Source of the DNA: Perilla frutescens
Lineage: Eukaryota > Streptophyta > Magnoliopsida > Lamiales > Lamiaceae
Length of the DNA: 64,000 nucleotides
Assembly (NCBI GenBank): GCA_026008535.1
Contig: BRKX01000011.1
Span: 22,142,001 to 22,206,000 of the forward strand
Direction of reading: 5' to 3'
The translations under genes and the position numbers were made by a program. Shown one piece after another: positions 47,546-57,959 of this stretch. The notes beneath the pieces were generated by a model. That model did not search any database. It saw nothing but the letters and a program-made list of their open reading frames with translations, and was not told where the DNA came from. The first letter of the stretch is position 1. Every line of letters starts with the position of its first letter.

Positions 47546-47560
47546 CTCACGATGATACCA
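47546..47560 (-). other. Primer binding site of the Copia element
   Basis: Directly inside the 5' LTR the minus strand reads TGGTATCATCGTGAG. TGGTATCA is the usual match to the 3' end of initiator tRNA-Met used by plant Copia elements; the match weakens after eight bases. Confidence 0.75.
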
Positions 47561-47807
47561 TGTTAAAATCTAGAGAAACTGAAGGAATTGAGAGAATATT
47601 GAAAGTGTTTGTAGAAATGCATAAGAGAGAATATTTTGAGAATTTTATGTATTATTTCAACTAAATTGATTACAAACAGATGATAACATCTATATATATA
47701 CAAATCTGTAACTAACATAATTAGAAGCTAACTGCATGGCTAACTACAATTAACTGCATAACTGCTACTAACAGAAAGCTTAACTGCAAACTAACTGTAA
47801 ACTAACA
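47561..47807 (-). repeat. 5' LTR of the Copia element (247 bp)
   Basis: It is the partner of 43026-43243, with the same TGTTAAAATC start and ACTAACA end on the plus strand. It is longer by about 29 bp because of two small insertions around repeated 'taactgca' words. Confidence 0.93.
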
Positions 47808-47812
47808 CTACT

Positions 47813-48225
47813 CATGAGCTATTCGAATATCGATTCAATAAAAGCTCGTTAATTAAACAGGTTAAATTTGAACTTGACACTACTCGATTTGTTAGCTTGT
47901 GAGCAAGCTCGTTAAATGAGATAGTTTAAAAATAAGAAATTATTAACATTATAAAATTTATATTTTATACTTTAATCAGTAAGAAGTATTTTAAGTCTCT
48001 AATGAATTTTTATTTATTGTAAAAAAAAAATCAATTTTAGTGAATATAGTATTAATTATTTGTGAATAAAAAAGTTTATGCTAAAAATGATAATAATGCA
48101 TATTTAAATTGAAATCTAAATTTAAAAAGCTCATTTATGTTGGAATAAACTCGTAACCATCAAAATATTTAATAAATAAAATTTGAAACTCACTAAATGA
48201 TTAAAGCTCGATTATTAGCCAGCAC
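47813..48225 (+). mobile_element. Right part of the hAT MITE interrupted by Copia
   Basis: The text resumes with 'catgagctattcgaat' and then AGCTCGTT/AAGCTCG words spaced as in the intact family member. The right terminus is decayed; I cannot find the expected TTTACAGCCCTA, so the end is approximate. Confidence 0.6.
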
Positions 48226-48360
48226 CTAAAGTCTTTATAGTTCAGACCGTATTCTGATTTCTGAACTTTTATATGATAAATGATATTCTAATTAATTGTA
48301 AAAAAATCGCAGAAAAGGATCGTCGAGTGTAGAAGACGCAGTTAAATATGGAGAGGCGCA

Positions 48361-48370
48361 CCCACGTGGG
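48361..48370. promoter_or_regulatory. G-box palindrome upstream of the WRKY gene
   Basis: CCCACGTGGG lies about 460 bp upstream of the WRKY start codon, in an otherwise AT-rich stretch. The CACGTG core is bound by bZIP and bHLH factors; use here is inferred. Confidence 0.45.
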
Positions 48371-48439
48371 TTTGCCTCGATATCTTTTTGTCGGCAACCC
48401 CACTAAACCGCGTAGACTTTTTTGTAATACCAACCCCCC

Positions 48440-48461
48440 CTTTGACAATTACAAAGTCAAC
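48440..48461. promoter_or_regulatory. Putative W-box cluster upstream of the WRKY gene
   Basis: TTGAC occurs at 48442-48446 on the plus strand, and AGTCAA at 48455-48460 gives TTGACT, a full W box (TTGACY), on the minus strand. WRKY22/29-type genes are commonly induced through W boxes by other WRKYs; regulation here is inferred from the motif. Confidence 0.45.
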
Positions 48462-48826
48462 TTCAAAATCCACTAAACAAAAGAACAAAATTATTACTCA
48501 TTTTCTCAGCACACAAGAAAGAAAGAATGGCCTAAAAAGATAAGCCAAATCCTCTCTCTTCTCTGATAATGCCAATCCCAACCCCTCCAAAAGTTCCCCC
48601 CCCTCTCTCTCCGGAGGAGGAGCATTTTTAGTGAGAGAAGCCAAATACTACCATATACTTGAAGCTACTTCCTTTCTCTCTCCATAAATTAAAATACAAT
48701 CTTGTTACCCTACTTTTTTTAAAAACCGTTCAATATTCCCCTCTATCTCTCTCTTTTCTCTCTCCTCTTCCTAAAGTCAGCGCCTCCGTTTTGTCTCTAC
48801 AATACCAGAGCAGAGAGAAACAGAGA

Positions 48827-49922
48827 ATGGAGGATGACTGGGATCTTCACGCGGTGGTTAGAAGCTGCTCCTCCTCCACCACCACCGCCACCGCCGCCGC
48901 TGGTGTCTCCGCCTCAGCCGCGACGGTCACAACTACCTCCCCAAATTTGAGTAATTTCGAGCAAGATTGCAACTTTTCTGATACTTGGTTTAGAGATCCT
49001 TTTGAGGCGAGAAGAAGTAGCAGATTCGTAGAAGATTTGCATGAGCTTTGGAAGCCCTTTTTGCCCCAACAACAGCAGCAGCAGCAACAAATTTTGCCAA
49101 TTTCTCCACTCTCTGTTTTGCAAGATCTATCGTCGTCTGACCCGCAACAGAAGCAGCAAGAAATCAAACAATTTCCTCAGCAAAAACAGCAGCTTTTTTC
49201 CATCGTTAATGGCTCAAAACCTAGTAGTACTAGTTCGCATCATCCGAGTCCAAGGTCCAAGAAAAGGTAAAACTTTATGTTCATTTTCTATTTATGGATC
49301 TAGTTCAATTTCTTATTTAATTAGTAAATCATTTTTTTGGTGCAGGAAGAATCATTCGAAGAAGGTTTGTCATGTAACATCAGAGAATTTGTCGTCGGAC
49401 ATGTGGTCTTGGAGAAAATATGGCCAGAAACCGATCAAGGGATCCCCATATCCAAGGTATATGCATATATATATATATTGCTATATATGTTTCTTTTCTT
49501 TAAAATTGGCTAATTGTATTGTTTCCTCGTTTTGGACAAATAGGGGTTATTACAAATGTAGCACATCGAAAGGATGTATGGCAAGAAAACAAGTGGAGCG
49601 GAATAGATCCGACCCGGGAATGTTCATCATTACGTACACCGGCGACCACAACCACCCCATGCCCACCCACCGGAACTCTCTCGCCGGCAGCACCCGCAAC
49701 AAGCCCTCCTCCGACGACTCCAAGAAGCCCTCTTCCCCGCCGGAGAAGATAGAGAGCAGCCGGGACGACTTGGCTGAACTCGAGGACGACGACGAAGATG
49801 ATGATTTCTTCGCCGGGTTGGAAGATTTCACCGGTGAGTGCCCGCCGGAGGATCACTTGCAGTTCCCTTGGCTGCCTAAAAATGCGACGACCACCACCAC
49901 CGCCGCCGCGGGCGGTGGTTGA
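48827..49922 (+). CDS. WRKY transcription factor, group IIe (WRKY22/27/29 type)
   Basis: Three exons: 48827-49266, 49346-49456 and 49544-49922, with GT-AG introns; 930 nt, 309 residues. The N-terminus MEDDWDLHAVVRSC is the start typical of WRKY22/27/29. A basic patch (RSKKRKNHSKK, about 143-153) may be a nuclear signal. The WRKY domain has WRKYGQK at residues 169-175 and a C-X5-C-X23-H-X-H zinc finger (Cys189, Cys195, His219, His221), the group II pattern. The second intron interrupts the Arg codon of SPYPR (residue 184), the conserved WRKY intron site. A polyglutamine run spans 81-88, and an acidic stretch (258-271) may activate transcription. Arabidopsis relatives act in pattern-triggered immunity; that role is inferred here. 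The ATG at 48827 is chosen over an upstream in-frame codon because it begins the conserved MEDDWDLH. Confidence 0.95.
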
Positions 49923-50685
49923 ATTGGCCGGTGGGAAAAGTGGAGGGGAATGATGTTTTCCTTCTCAATCACTTTTCTTTACGTTTTGTAGGCACGAGAC
50001 AAGTTTTTGTCCGTTGAGAGTTGTAAAGAATCTTCAAGTCACAACTCACAATGTTCTTTTTTTTTTTTTCCTTTTTTTCTTTCTTCTTTTTCATGTATAA
50101 CGTATAAATTTAAATCTCAGAGTCACAAAAAGAGTTTCTAGAGGAAAAGGAGAGTAGATTCCATGTCTCTAGCTTTAGGTGTTTAGTGTATATGTTTGTC
50201 ATACGAAAATTACTTTCGTTATTTATTTACTTTTTTTTCATCTTTTATTTAATATGTTCAAATATCGGAACTTGGCCAAAAGAAAGGATATAATTCATTT
50301 GTTTATAAATAACTTTCGAAATATATATGATGTTTATCAGTGTAAAAGTTTGGTCGATTCGATCCGTTGCATAAATGATGGGTTGATTTTGATGGAATCC
50401 ATGTACTTATTTGATGACAATCAACTCTATAAATATGTGAATGCCGTTATTCAAAAGTTAATGTATGAGTCGCACTAATAGGCAATAAATAAGAATAAGA
50501 TATCAATACCCGATGTATGAATTATATCTCGGATTACATGCTCTTACAAGAAAAATTCAATTCAAACTAGCAAATCAATGCGAAATCTTTCGTGAATGGG
50601 TGTCAAAAGTTTGTCATAACAGTATACTATATAAACCATAAAGAAAAAACTTCAATCCAAGTTGTGTTGTCACTTGTCAGTAGTT
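49923..50685. other. WRKY 3' UTR and intergenic sequence
   Basis: A T-rich run at about 50054-50095 probably lies in the 3' UTR. A 99-codon open frame at 50179-50478 has no family resemblance or start context and is not called as a gene. Confidence 0.45.
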
Positions 50686-50689
50686 GAAA

Positions 50690-50910
50690 CTCCAACACCG
50701 TAGCCCTATAAAGACAGAGAACTATGTCACTCTTGTCCTCACACCAACTGAGCTATATACGCATCACGTAACCTGCCCGGACTTGCATGGTAAACCATAC
50801 TTGAAAATCAGGTATGACAAGCTCACACTTAATGATGTTGATGATGAGATTCAAACTTAAGACACTTAGTCCTAAGATAACACCACTAACATTACTCCAG
50901 GAAAAAAATT
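50690..50910 (-). mobile_element. Degraded tRNA-derived SINE, possibly composite
   Basis: On the minus strand it has the head 'ggagtaatgttagtggtgtt', then 'ttaagtttgaatctcatc', a degenerate B box, as in the other SINEs here. Further along it has TATAGCTCAGTTGGTGTGAG, a second A-box-like sequence. Two tRNA-like promoters in one unit suggest a composite or two overlapping insertions. No target duplication was found. Confidence 0.45.
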
Positions 50911-51329
50911 AAATAAAGAAGCTGGACTTGAACTGTTAATATTGAGAGAGGGAGAGACTGACAAATGTTGTATTTTGGAGCTTGGGCTTGGTTATTTAGA
51001 GAGAGGCTTGGGCTCTGAAAGGAAAAGGAGAAAAGTGTATGTGTATATATGTTCAGTCATATTTAAAAAAAAAAAAAAACAGATTGACGTTGTCATCATT
51101 TAAATTTTTAAAAAATAAAACAACTTCACACACATTAATTGCTTACTTCAATTAAATGATTTCATTCGTGTATATAAAATGATCTGATACTGTCTAACGG
51201 ATCATAAATCACAAATCGTTAAATGAATCTTATATTTGGCCCAAAGCTAGATTAAATATAAAAACAAGAAGGAGGTGATTTCCTTTTTCTTTTCAAATTT
51301 TCTTTTTCAATTTATTTTAAAAATATAAA

Positions 51330-51620
51330 TTTATTTTTTTGAATTAATTTATTTTTTATCTGGCATCTCGCGCAGTGCACTCGCCTGACGCTAACGTATT
51401 GGCTCGTCACTTCGCTCAATAATTAATTTTTCTAAAATAAATATATAGTCTAAAATGATACCAGTGAACTCTAAAATTAAAATGAATTAATTTAATTTTT
51501 TTAGCATGTCTCGTGCAGTGCACTCACCCGACACTAATGTATGACCTCGTGCACTGTGCTCGATACAAAATAAAAATTTTAGAAAAATAAAAAAATAAAA
51601 AAAATATAATCTAGCATGTG
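51330..51620. repeat. Two copies of a 'GTGCACTCGCC(T/C)GAC' module
   Basis: Each copy has 'cgcagtgcactcgcctgacg' or 'tgcagtgcactcacccgaca', then 'taa(c/t)gtat', a 'ctcgt' word and AT-rich spacer 'aaaatgaattaatttaattt'. The same module occurs at 59860-60330, so it is a dispersed repeat family. The class is unknown. Confidence 0.6.
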
Positions 51621-51737
51621 TAATCCATGTTCCAACACATATTTAGGTTGGATTTTTAGCCGATTTGACCAGTTTAATAAATTGTGACTCGTTAAATTGT
51701 CTCATATCAATTTTGTCATATAAAATATGATACCGGA

Positions 51738-52050
51738 TTGCAGCCCACAGAACTCGTGGGCCGGACGGTCTGTCATTTGATAGGCTACCAAAACTTAAAC
51801 TCAAATACTCATATTGCGCTAAAAAGAGAGAGAGAGAAAGAAAGAATGAAAAAAAAAAAAGAAAAAAAAAGAAAAAAAATTGAGGAAAAGATGAGATGTG
51901 TTATGCACTACTTCTTATTCTCTAGTTCAATTTATCTATTTCCCGTCCCATTCCACTATAAAATTTATTAACTTTCATCAATTTTTATGTCTTAGTTAAT
52001 ATTACGAATGATAATTGGGCTTGATTAACCCGTACCGCTTATTTATAATT
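51738..52050. other. Intergenic, includes an A/GA-rich low-complexity run
   Basis: A purine-rich stretch at 51825-51890 produces a spurious Lys/Glu-rich frame. No other feature seen. Confidence 0.45.
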
Positions 52051-52055
52051 AATAT

Positions 52056-52546
52056 TGTAATGACCCGATTTTCTAATATTTAAATTGCTACATTTCTTTT
52101 CTAAAAATCTTTATTTTTATGTGTGATATAAATTGCTCAAACCTAATAAATCACGTCTAAGTATGTTTAATAAATAATTAAGCATGCATTAATTACAATG
52201 TATGGTTATTTTATTTCACAAGCATGCATGTGGGAGTTTATTTATGGAAGCCCAATTTATTTTATAATGAGCCCAAGTTTTTATAAGAAGCCCAAAAATG
52301 AATTTTTATTTTTAAAAGCCCAAGTGAAGGAGTCCAATGCTTATCTAATTTTTTGTTTCCCTTTCCCTCAAGCAGGAATGATCAAGAATTTTGAAGATCT
52401 TCTCAACGTCAAAGAAGAGGAGTTTTATTCTTTCACCATCTCTAATATTTATCAATATCCTCTTAGTGGTGGTTATAATACAAACTAATCCTATGATGAG
52501 AATTAGGAACTCATCTTACATCACACAATTAATAAAAATCAAAAGT
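52056..52546. mobile_element. Probable left fragment of a gypsy-type LTR
   Basis: TGTAATGACCCGATTTTC is the kind of start seen in long plant Ty3/gypsy LTRs. The following text has GCCCAA repeats (52248-52325). No matching right end adjoins; the text gives way to the unclassified repeat at about 52547. Short open frames here are not credible genes. Confidence 0.45.
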
Positions 52547-52857
52547 CTAGATTTGCTTAAAAGGGTGGTGGCAATTCTGTAATATTTGATAAAGTTTCTA
52601 GGTAGAGGTATTAACGTAATTTGGTAATGTTTATAAAAAGGCGCTGGATATTTGATAACAGTATCGTTATGCTAACGAAGTATTACTATCATGCTAACGA
52701 ACCATTATCGTAATGCTAATGAAAGTTTTCTCATATTGTTAACGAAATATTAAATTCTAAAAACTAATTATAAATCATAATTGGATGGAATAAATCATAA
52801 TTCAGATGTAATAAATTCCAGTGATCTGAAAAATAGAATTACATTATAAAAAAAATA

Positions 52858-53968
52858 GGGATAAAAGCTAAATAGGTCCCTGAACTTATTTGGGGGGAAT
52901 AATTAGGCCCTCGAACTTTTTTGTCTCGATTGAGCCCCTAAACTTTTATTTTGGGCTCAATCAAGCCCCTCCGTCACACACCTCGCAAACGGCCGTTAGT
53001 GAGGAATCAAAACGATATCGTTTTATAAAAAACGACGTCGTTTTATGTTGGTCCAAAAAAAAAGACCCAAAATCCAAAAACCCGCCCTGTCCCAAAATCC
53101 ATTAACCCGCCCTTGCCTCCGACTCCCCCTCCCACTCCGCCGGCCGCGACCACCTCTCCGTCCTCGTCACCGGCTTCGTCAGCAGCCATGTCTCCCTCGC
53201 CCTCAAACACCGCGGCGACGGCGTCGTCGACCTTGACAACTTCAACAGCTACTACGACCCCTCCCTGAAACGCGCTCGTCGCCGCAACCTCGACAAGGTC
53301 TTTGACGTCAAGAGCAGAAGGGGGTTGGGTAGAGGTTGGTCAGATGTCCTCCAACGCTAAATCCCACTCACCTTCTGATTATTTTTTTAAGTCTTCAAAT
53401 CTGAGAATTCGGTATTCAAGCTCAGGAATTGAGGTAAGCCTTCGCCTTCATATTTTGAATCTGTATCTCCCTCATCTTCTTCGTCTCTCTCTATATCTGA
53501 TTTTTTTTTATTTCTTTTTGTAGGTTGGAATTTTTTATTTTTGATTTGATTTCTGAGCTCTCCTTGAATTTTTTGATTTCTTTTTGTTGGTTGGGATTTC
53601 TGGAGCATAGCTAGAATCAGATTCTGAATTTTTTTCGTATTTTTTGCAGATTTTTTGGGATCAAAACAAGGCTAGAAATATGATTTTTACTGAAGAACAT
53701 GAAAGAACAGAAAAAATAAAAAAGGAAAAGAAAATTGGAAAAAATAAGAAATTTTAAAAAAAATTACTTTTTTTTGGGGGGGGGGGGGGGGTAAACACAA
53801 AACGACGTCGTTTTGATTCCTCACTAACGACCGTTTGTGAGGTGTGTGACGGAGGGGCTTGATTGAACCCAAAATAAAAGTTCAGGAGCTCAATCGAGAC
53901 AAAAAAAAGTTCGAGGGCCTAATTGTTCCCCCCCAAATAAGTTCAGGGGCCTATTTGGCCCTTATCCC
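52858..53968. mobile_element. Pack-MULE: Mutator-like element with captured gene fragment
   Basis: An 1111-bp element with terminal inverted repeats of about 180 bp, starting GGGATAA on both ends and running through 'aataggtccctgaactt'-type words, 'cacacctc', and ending inward at 'aaacgacgtcgtttt'. The flanks AAAAAAATA (52849-52857) and TAAAAAATA (53969-53977) agree in 8 of 9 positions. The sister repeat copy at 58604-59690 lacks the insertion. The interior is far richer in GC than its surroundings and encodes part of a UDP-glucuronate 4-epimerase (53136-53285), then a further stretch with an apparent donor (gag|gtaagcc at 53434) and acceptor (ttgtag| at 53523). No transposase. Confidence 0.82.
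53136..53285 (+). pseudogene. Captured fragment of a UDP-glucuronate 4-epimerase (GAE) gene
   Basis: In the frame with a codon start at 53160 the plus strand reads SVLVTGF, then GDGVVDLDNFNSYYDPSLKR, then ARR. This is the N-terminal nucleotide-binding region of plant UDP-D-glucuronate 4-epimerases, enzymes that make UDP-galacturonate for pectin in the Golgi. The glycine-rich VTGAAGFVG loop of the family is shortened here by three residues, so the NAD-binding motif is lost. Homology stops near 53285. The fragment has no start, membrane segment or catalytic domain, so it cannot encode an enzyme. It lies in the middle of a Mutator-like element and is best explained by gene capture. Confidence 0.8.
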
Positions 53969-54962
53969 TAAAAAATAATTATAAACCCTAATTGGATGAA
54001 TAAATCATAATAGCAATATAAATATGCAACGTTAGTATTATGATATTGTTTTATCATCAATGCAGATAAACTATGTTAGCATATGACAATTCATCATTAG
54101 CACAAGGTATAACCCATAAATGGATTAAGAAACCCTAATTAATATATTCTAATCTGATAAAATAAATAATATATAATAATCAATTAGTAACTAAAATATA
54201 AAAATTAAATAAAAAATAATAATTATAAGCCCTAATTGAAATGTAATAAATCATAGTAATAATATAAGTACGTGTACTACGTTAACATTATAATATTATT
54301 TTATTAGCACAATGAACACAATATGTTAGCATATAACAAGTACTTCATTAGCATACATTACATAATGCTGACGGACCATTATTAAAAGCTAACGAAAGCA
54401 TTTTTGCGCTGAACATGAATAAAAATGTATATTTTATATTTTTCGTTAATATTATTGGCACAAACATATCCATGAGTGATCTTGAATTATAGAGCATGAA
54501 AAGAGCTTTGATTTGAAATATTATTTACGTAGATCCGATTAGAAACGAGTGAGATATGATCATTTAGACATCAACTTTTTTAAAAGTATTTGACAACTAT
54601 ACTCCCACCTCTTTCTTTTTTGCCTTGAATTTGACATTAAATCTTAGCCATTAGATCATCTAATTAGATGGTATAAGATGAGTTCTTAATTCCTACACCA
54701 AGAAAATGTGTATTTGTAAGATGGTTCATGACTTCCTAATTCCTACACCAGAAAAATATGTATTTTTGATCCACTTTCTATCTTCTTAATCTTTTATTAA
54801 CCTCTCCTGCAAGAAATCATCTCTATTAAACCGTAATATACTATTATAATTTAGAGGCCACCGTGAGAGTGTAAAAATGTATGAAACTTCCTTCGTTTTC
54901 GTGTTTTATTTTTTTATTTTTTTCAATTTGCATTGCATTGCATTATATCTATTATCTATTAT

Positions 54963-54966
<4 letters not shown>

Positions 54967-55015
<49 letters not shown>
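54967..55015. repeat. (AT)n microsatellite, about 24 units
   Basis: A long uninterrupted AT run in intergenic sequence. Confidence 0.97.
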
Positions 55016-55019
<4 letters not shown>

Positions 55020-55020
<1 letters not shown>

Positions 55021-56420
55021 AAGTAGTTGAATGAAATTTTCCCTCCAAGAGTGTCAAAAATGCCGCTCAAAAACATCAAATTTACTATTCCCAAGCAAAA
55101 ATTATTTTTTTAATCATTTACAGAAATCTCTTGTTGACAAACAATTTTAACCGCTAAAAACTTTACTTTTTTCCAATCTTATAAGGACAATTTGAATTTC
55201 AAATTTTAAATTGGTTGGAGCCATTACGAAATTTAGCCAAAATAAAAATTACAGAGCTCATATTTGTGTCTCATATATACAATGTTCCAGCACACTTAAA
55301 ATAAATGTCAATAATTGGGAAAAATAGACCTAGCAATCCATGAAGTTGAACAAATTCTCGTAAGCTGTAATTTTTCTTATAAATTTGGTATGAGAAATAA
55401 ACCTTTAGTTGGATGGTTTTAATGTACAAATGATTCATTCCTACCGAATGTAAACAAAATAAAACCATGGATACTCAATTATCTGTTTGGAAGCATATTT
55501 AAAAAATGGTTAAGCTTTTCGCAATAAACAAAGATAAAACAACGTAGGTAGAGTTAAATTTAAGAAAAAAAAAGGTAGTGTTAAAAAAATTAGAAAAAAA
55601 CATAAATATTCGTAGATTGATTAGTCATTGAAATGTTACCTTAATCTACCGACTGGTCTTCTGATCCATGCAGAAGACTCATGTGTAGTCACGCCGACAA
55701 AAGATTTGAAATCAGATAATAAACCGAAAAGTGTAGCATCAGAAACCCTAGAAAACTCTAGAGGAGTGAGAAGTATATAGGTCGATAATATTTGTTGATT
55801 TTCTCAAAGCCTAGAGTTTTAATCGGAATCGGAGAAGTTGTATTTGACAGAGATGACGAAGAATAGAAGAAGAGGACAAAACCGCAACAGAACAATTTAA
55901 GCTTTTGAAGGCCTACAATTCAAATGGAACTTAAGTAGCCGATGTTGTGGGTTTGGGTTTTTTATTTTCATGATTTGTTGGGCTATTTTTTTCAACCCAA
56001 AACATAATTCTTATTGATTACTTATTAATTTGTACGTAAATCATTCTATGTATCCATATCCATGTTTGTAAATTTGAGTTTTGCTTTGTGTATATGGATA
56101 TGTATCCATATCCATGTTTAATAAAATAGATATATAAGAGTATATATGTATTTATGATCAAGAAATTCCAAATATAATCTTGGAAAATTATTATGCCAAA
56201 TATTTTATACCAAAAATACATTTTTTTTAATTTTAAAAACTGTTATTATATTTCAAGGCGCAAGTTTTAGTGATTTTGTATTATAATTGAACTTTTGATA
56301 ACATTATTTTCTTCCTGTGTATTAATATATAGATAAAAGAGTTTAACATACATATCCCAATTCCCAACACCAAAAATATTCACATGAGGAGGCCGTGGGG
56401 CTTGACAAATGGAAGTTTGG
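55020..56420. other. Intergenic; leader-like stretch near 55.7-55.9 kb
   Basis: On the minus strand, 55960-55640 resembles a plant 5' leader: CT-rich, with 'tctagggtttctgatgc' and an ATG (55672) whose frame soon stops. No downstream exon was found, so no gene is called. Confidence 0.4.
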
Positions 56421-56426
56421 TCCGAC

Positions 56427-57715
56427 TAGGGGTGGCACGGTAAGGTATATCTTACTTTTTTCCCCATACCTTTACCTTACCTTACTTGTACGGTATGGAG
56501 AAAATCCATACCGTTACCTTACCTTAAGGTTCGGTATACCTTCCAACGGTATACCTTAAGTTCGGTATGAAACAAATGGCATACATTTACCGTACCTTTA
56601 GTTCGGTATACCTTACCGACATCGGTATACCTTATCATACCATTACCATCCTAGGATATATCATATATCTCATATATTTACTCAAAATATATGAACCATT
56701 CCTAATAACGATCAAAATTCAACAAAATAAAATAAATATTGTAAATTATTTACTTAGAAATCGTAAGAATTATTTACTAAGTATATACTAACAAAGAACA
56801 CACTTAGCATTACAATGCATTAATTATAACATAAGATTAATTATAAGTGTTAATATTGTAAATTACTAGATATTTATAAATGTATAACATATTTACTACT
56901 ATTATATATCAATCATATTTTTATAATTAATATAAATTGTATAAAAATATTATAAACTTACTAAATATTATAAATTTGAAATCTTTTACTTAGAAATCGT
57001 AAGAATTATTTACTAAGTATATACTAACAAAGAACACACTTAGCATTATAATGCATTAAGTATAGCATAAGATTAATTATAAGTGTTAATAATGTAAATT
57101 TACTAGAGATATTTATAAATGTATAACATATTTACTAGTATGATATATCAATAATGTTTTTATAATTAATATAAATTGTATAAAAATATTATAAACTTAC
57201 TAAATATTACAAATTTGAAATCTTTTACTTAAAAATTGAAAGAATTATTTGCTAAGTATTAATTAAGAATACATTTAATTATCATTACTATGCATTAAGT
57301 ATAACATAAGATTAATTATAAGTGTTAGATATTTACATATATATAATTTATCATATTTATTAAGTATTATATATCAAGTATCTATAATTTACATATACAT
57401 ATATGTATATAATATCGAAAATATACCGGTATATACCGTTACAACGGTATATGCCAAACTAACGGTATATACCGGTACAACGGTATATGCCGAATTAACG
57501 GTATATACCTTAAAAATTTGGTATACCGTCGGTATCGGTATACGCCGGTATACCTCGGTTTTTAAAATTCTATACCGTTACCTTACCGAAAAATCTCGGT
57601 ACGGTATCATACCTTACTGAAAATACCGGTATACCTTAAAGTTCGGTATTCCGATATTTTTTTCGGTACGGTTAAGTACGGTATGACGGTATGATGCTAT
57701 TTTTCCCCAACCCTA
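56427..57715. mobile_element. hAT non-autonomous element with GGTATACC-rich ends
   Basis: A 1289-bp element. Its ends are TAGGGGTGGCACGG and, from the right in reverse complement, TAGGGTTGGGGAAA, with hAT-like TAGGG termini. The flanks GGTCCGAC (56419-56426) and GGTCCAAC (57716-57723) agree in 7 of 8 positions, as expected for an 8-bp hAT target duplication. Both subterminal regions (56440-56640 and 57415-57690) are dense in GGTATACC, GGTAC and ACGGTAT words on both strands, possible transposase binding sites. The middle is an AT-rich tandem repeat. No transposase frame. Confidence 0.8.
56757..57380. repeat. Tandem repeat, about 237-bp unit, inside the hAT element
   Basis: The block 'aaatcgtaagaattattt' occurs near 56758 and 56994 and, diverged, near 57231; each is followed by the same order of words ('agcattacaatgcatta', 'ataagattaattataagtg'). 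Two full units and a partial third. Confidence 0.85.
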
Positions 57716-57959
57716 GGTCCAACAACAGTTGTCACGCAACACGCTGGTGGAAAAATAGTTAGATAGCATAACAGAGGATGAGGGTGTCCTCGTGTGTTTT
57801 GGTTTTGTGGCGAAAGAAAAAAAAACAGAAGAGAGAGAATGAGCCTTTAAGTTGATGGATTGATTTAGTATTGGGGATATTGACTATTCTTTTCCTATTT
57901 AGTGCAAATGGACCCAAGAAGAAATAATAGTTGTAGGGGGTAATTACACTATGGATACC

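Larger units (their letters stand above)
43026..47807 (-). mobile_element. Ty1/copia LTR retrotransposon, complete but coding-defective
   Basis: The element is 4782 bp on the minus strand, with two LTRs (47561-47807 as 5' LTR, 43026-43243 as 3' LTR), both TG...CA. A perfect 5-bp target duplication CTACT lies at 43021-43025 and 47808-47812. The domain order gag, protease, integrase, reverse transcriptase, RNase H defines Ty1/copia. The reading frame is broken by three in-frame stops (TGA at 47380-47378, TGA at 46597-46595, TAG at 46231-46229) and two frameshifts (about 45360 and about 44900), so it cannot make the polyprotein. Apart from indels the LTRs differ by about three substitutions in about 215 aligned bp by eye, so the insertion is fairly recent. 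Confidence 0.95.
52547..54775 (+). repeat. Unclassified AT-rich repeat family, copy A (interrupted)
   Basis: From 'ctagatttgcttaaaagg' to 'tatttttgatccactt' this region matches 58604-59690 in order, apart from small indels and an 1111-bp insertion (the Pack-MULE at 52858-53968). It has frequent 'atgctaacga', 'gttagcat' and 'aaaccctaattgga' words, no open frame, and no inverted ends that I could recognise. Confidence 0.75.

Noticed and set aside
53045..53236. Arg/Pro-rich plus-strand open frame as a protein
   Set aside because: It is an out-of-frame reading of the captured epimerase fragment.
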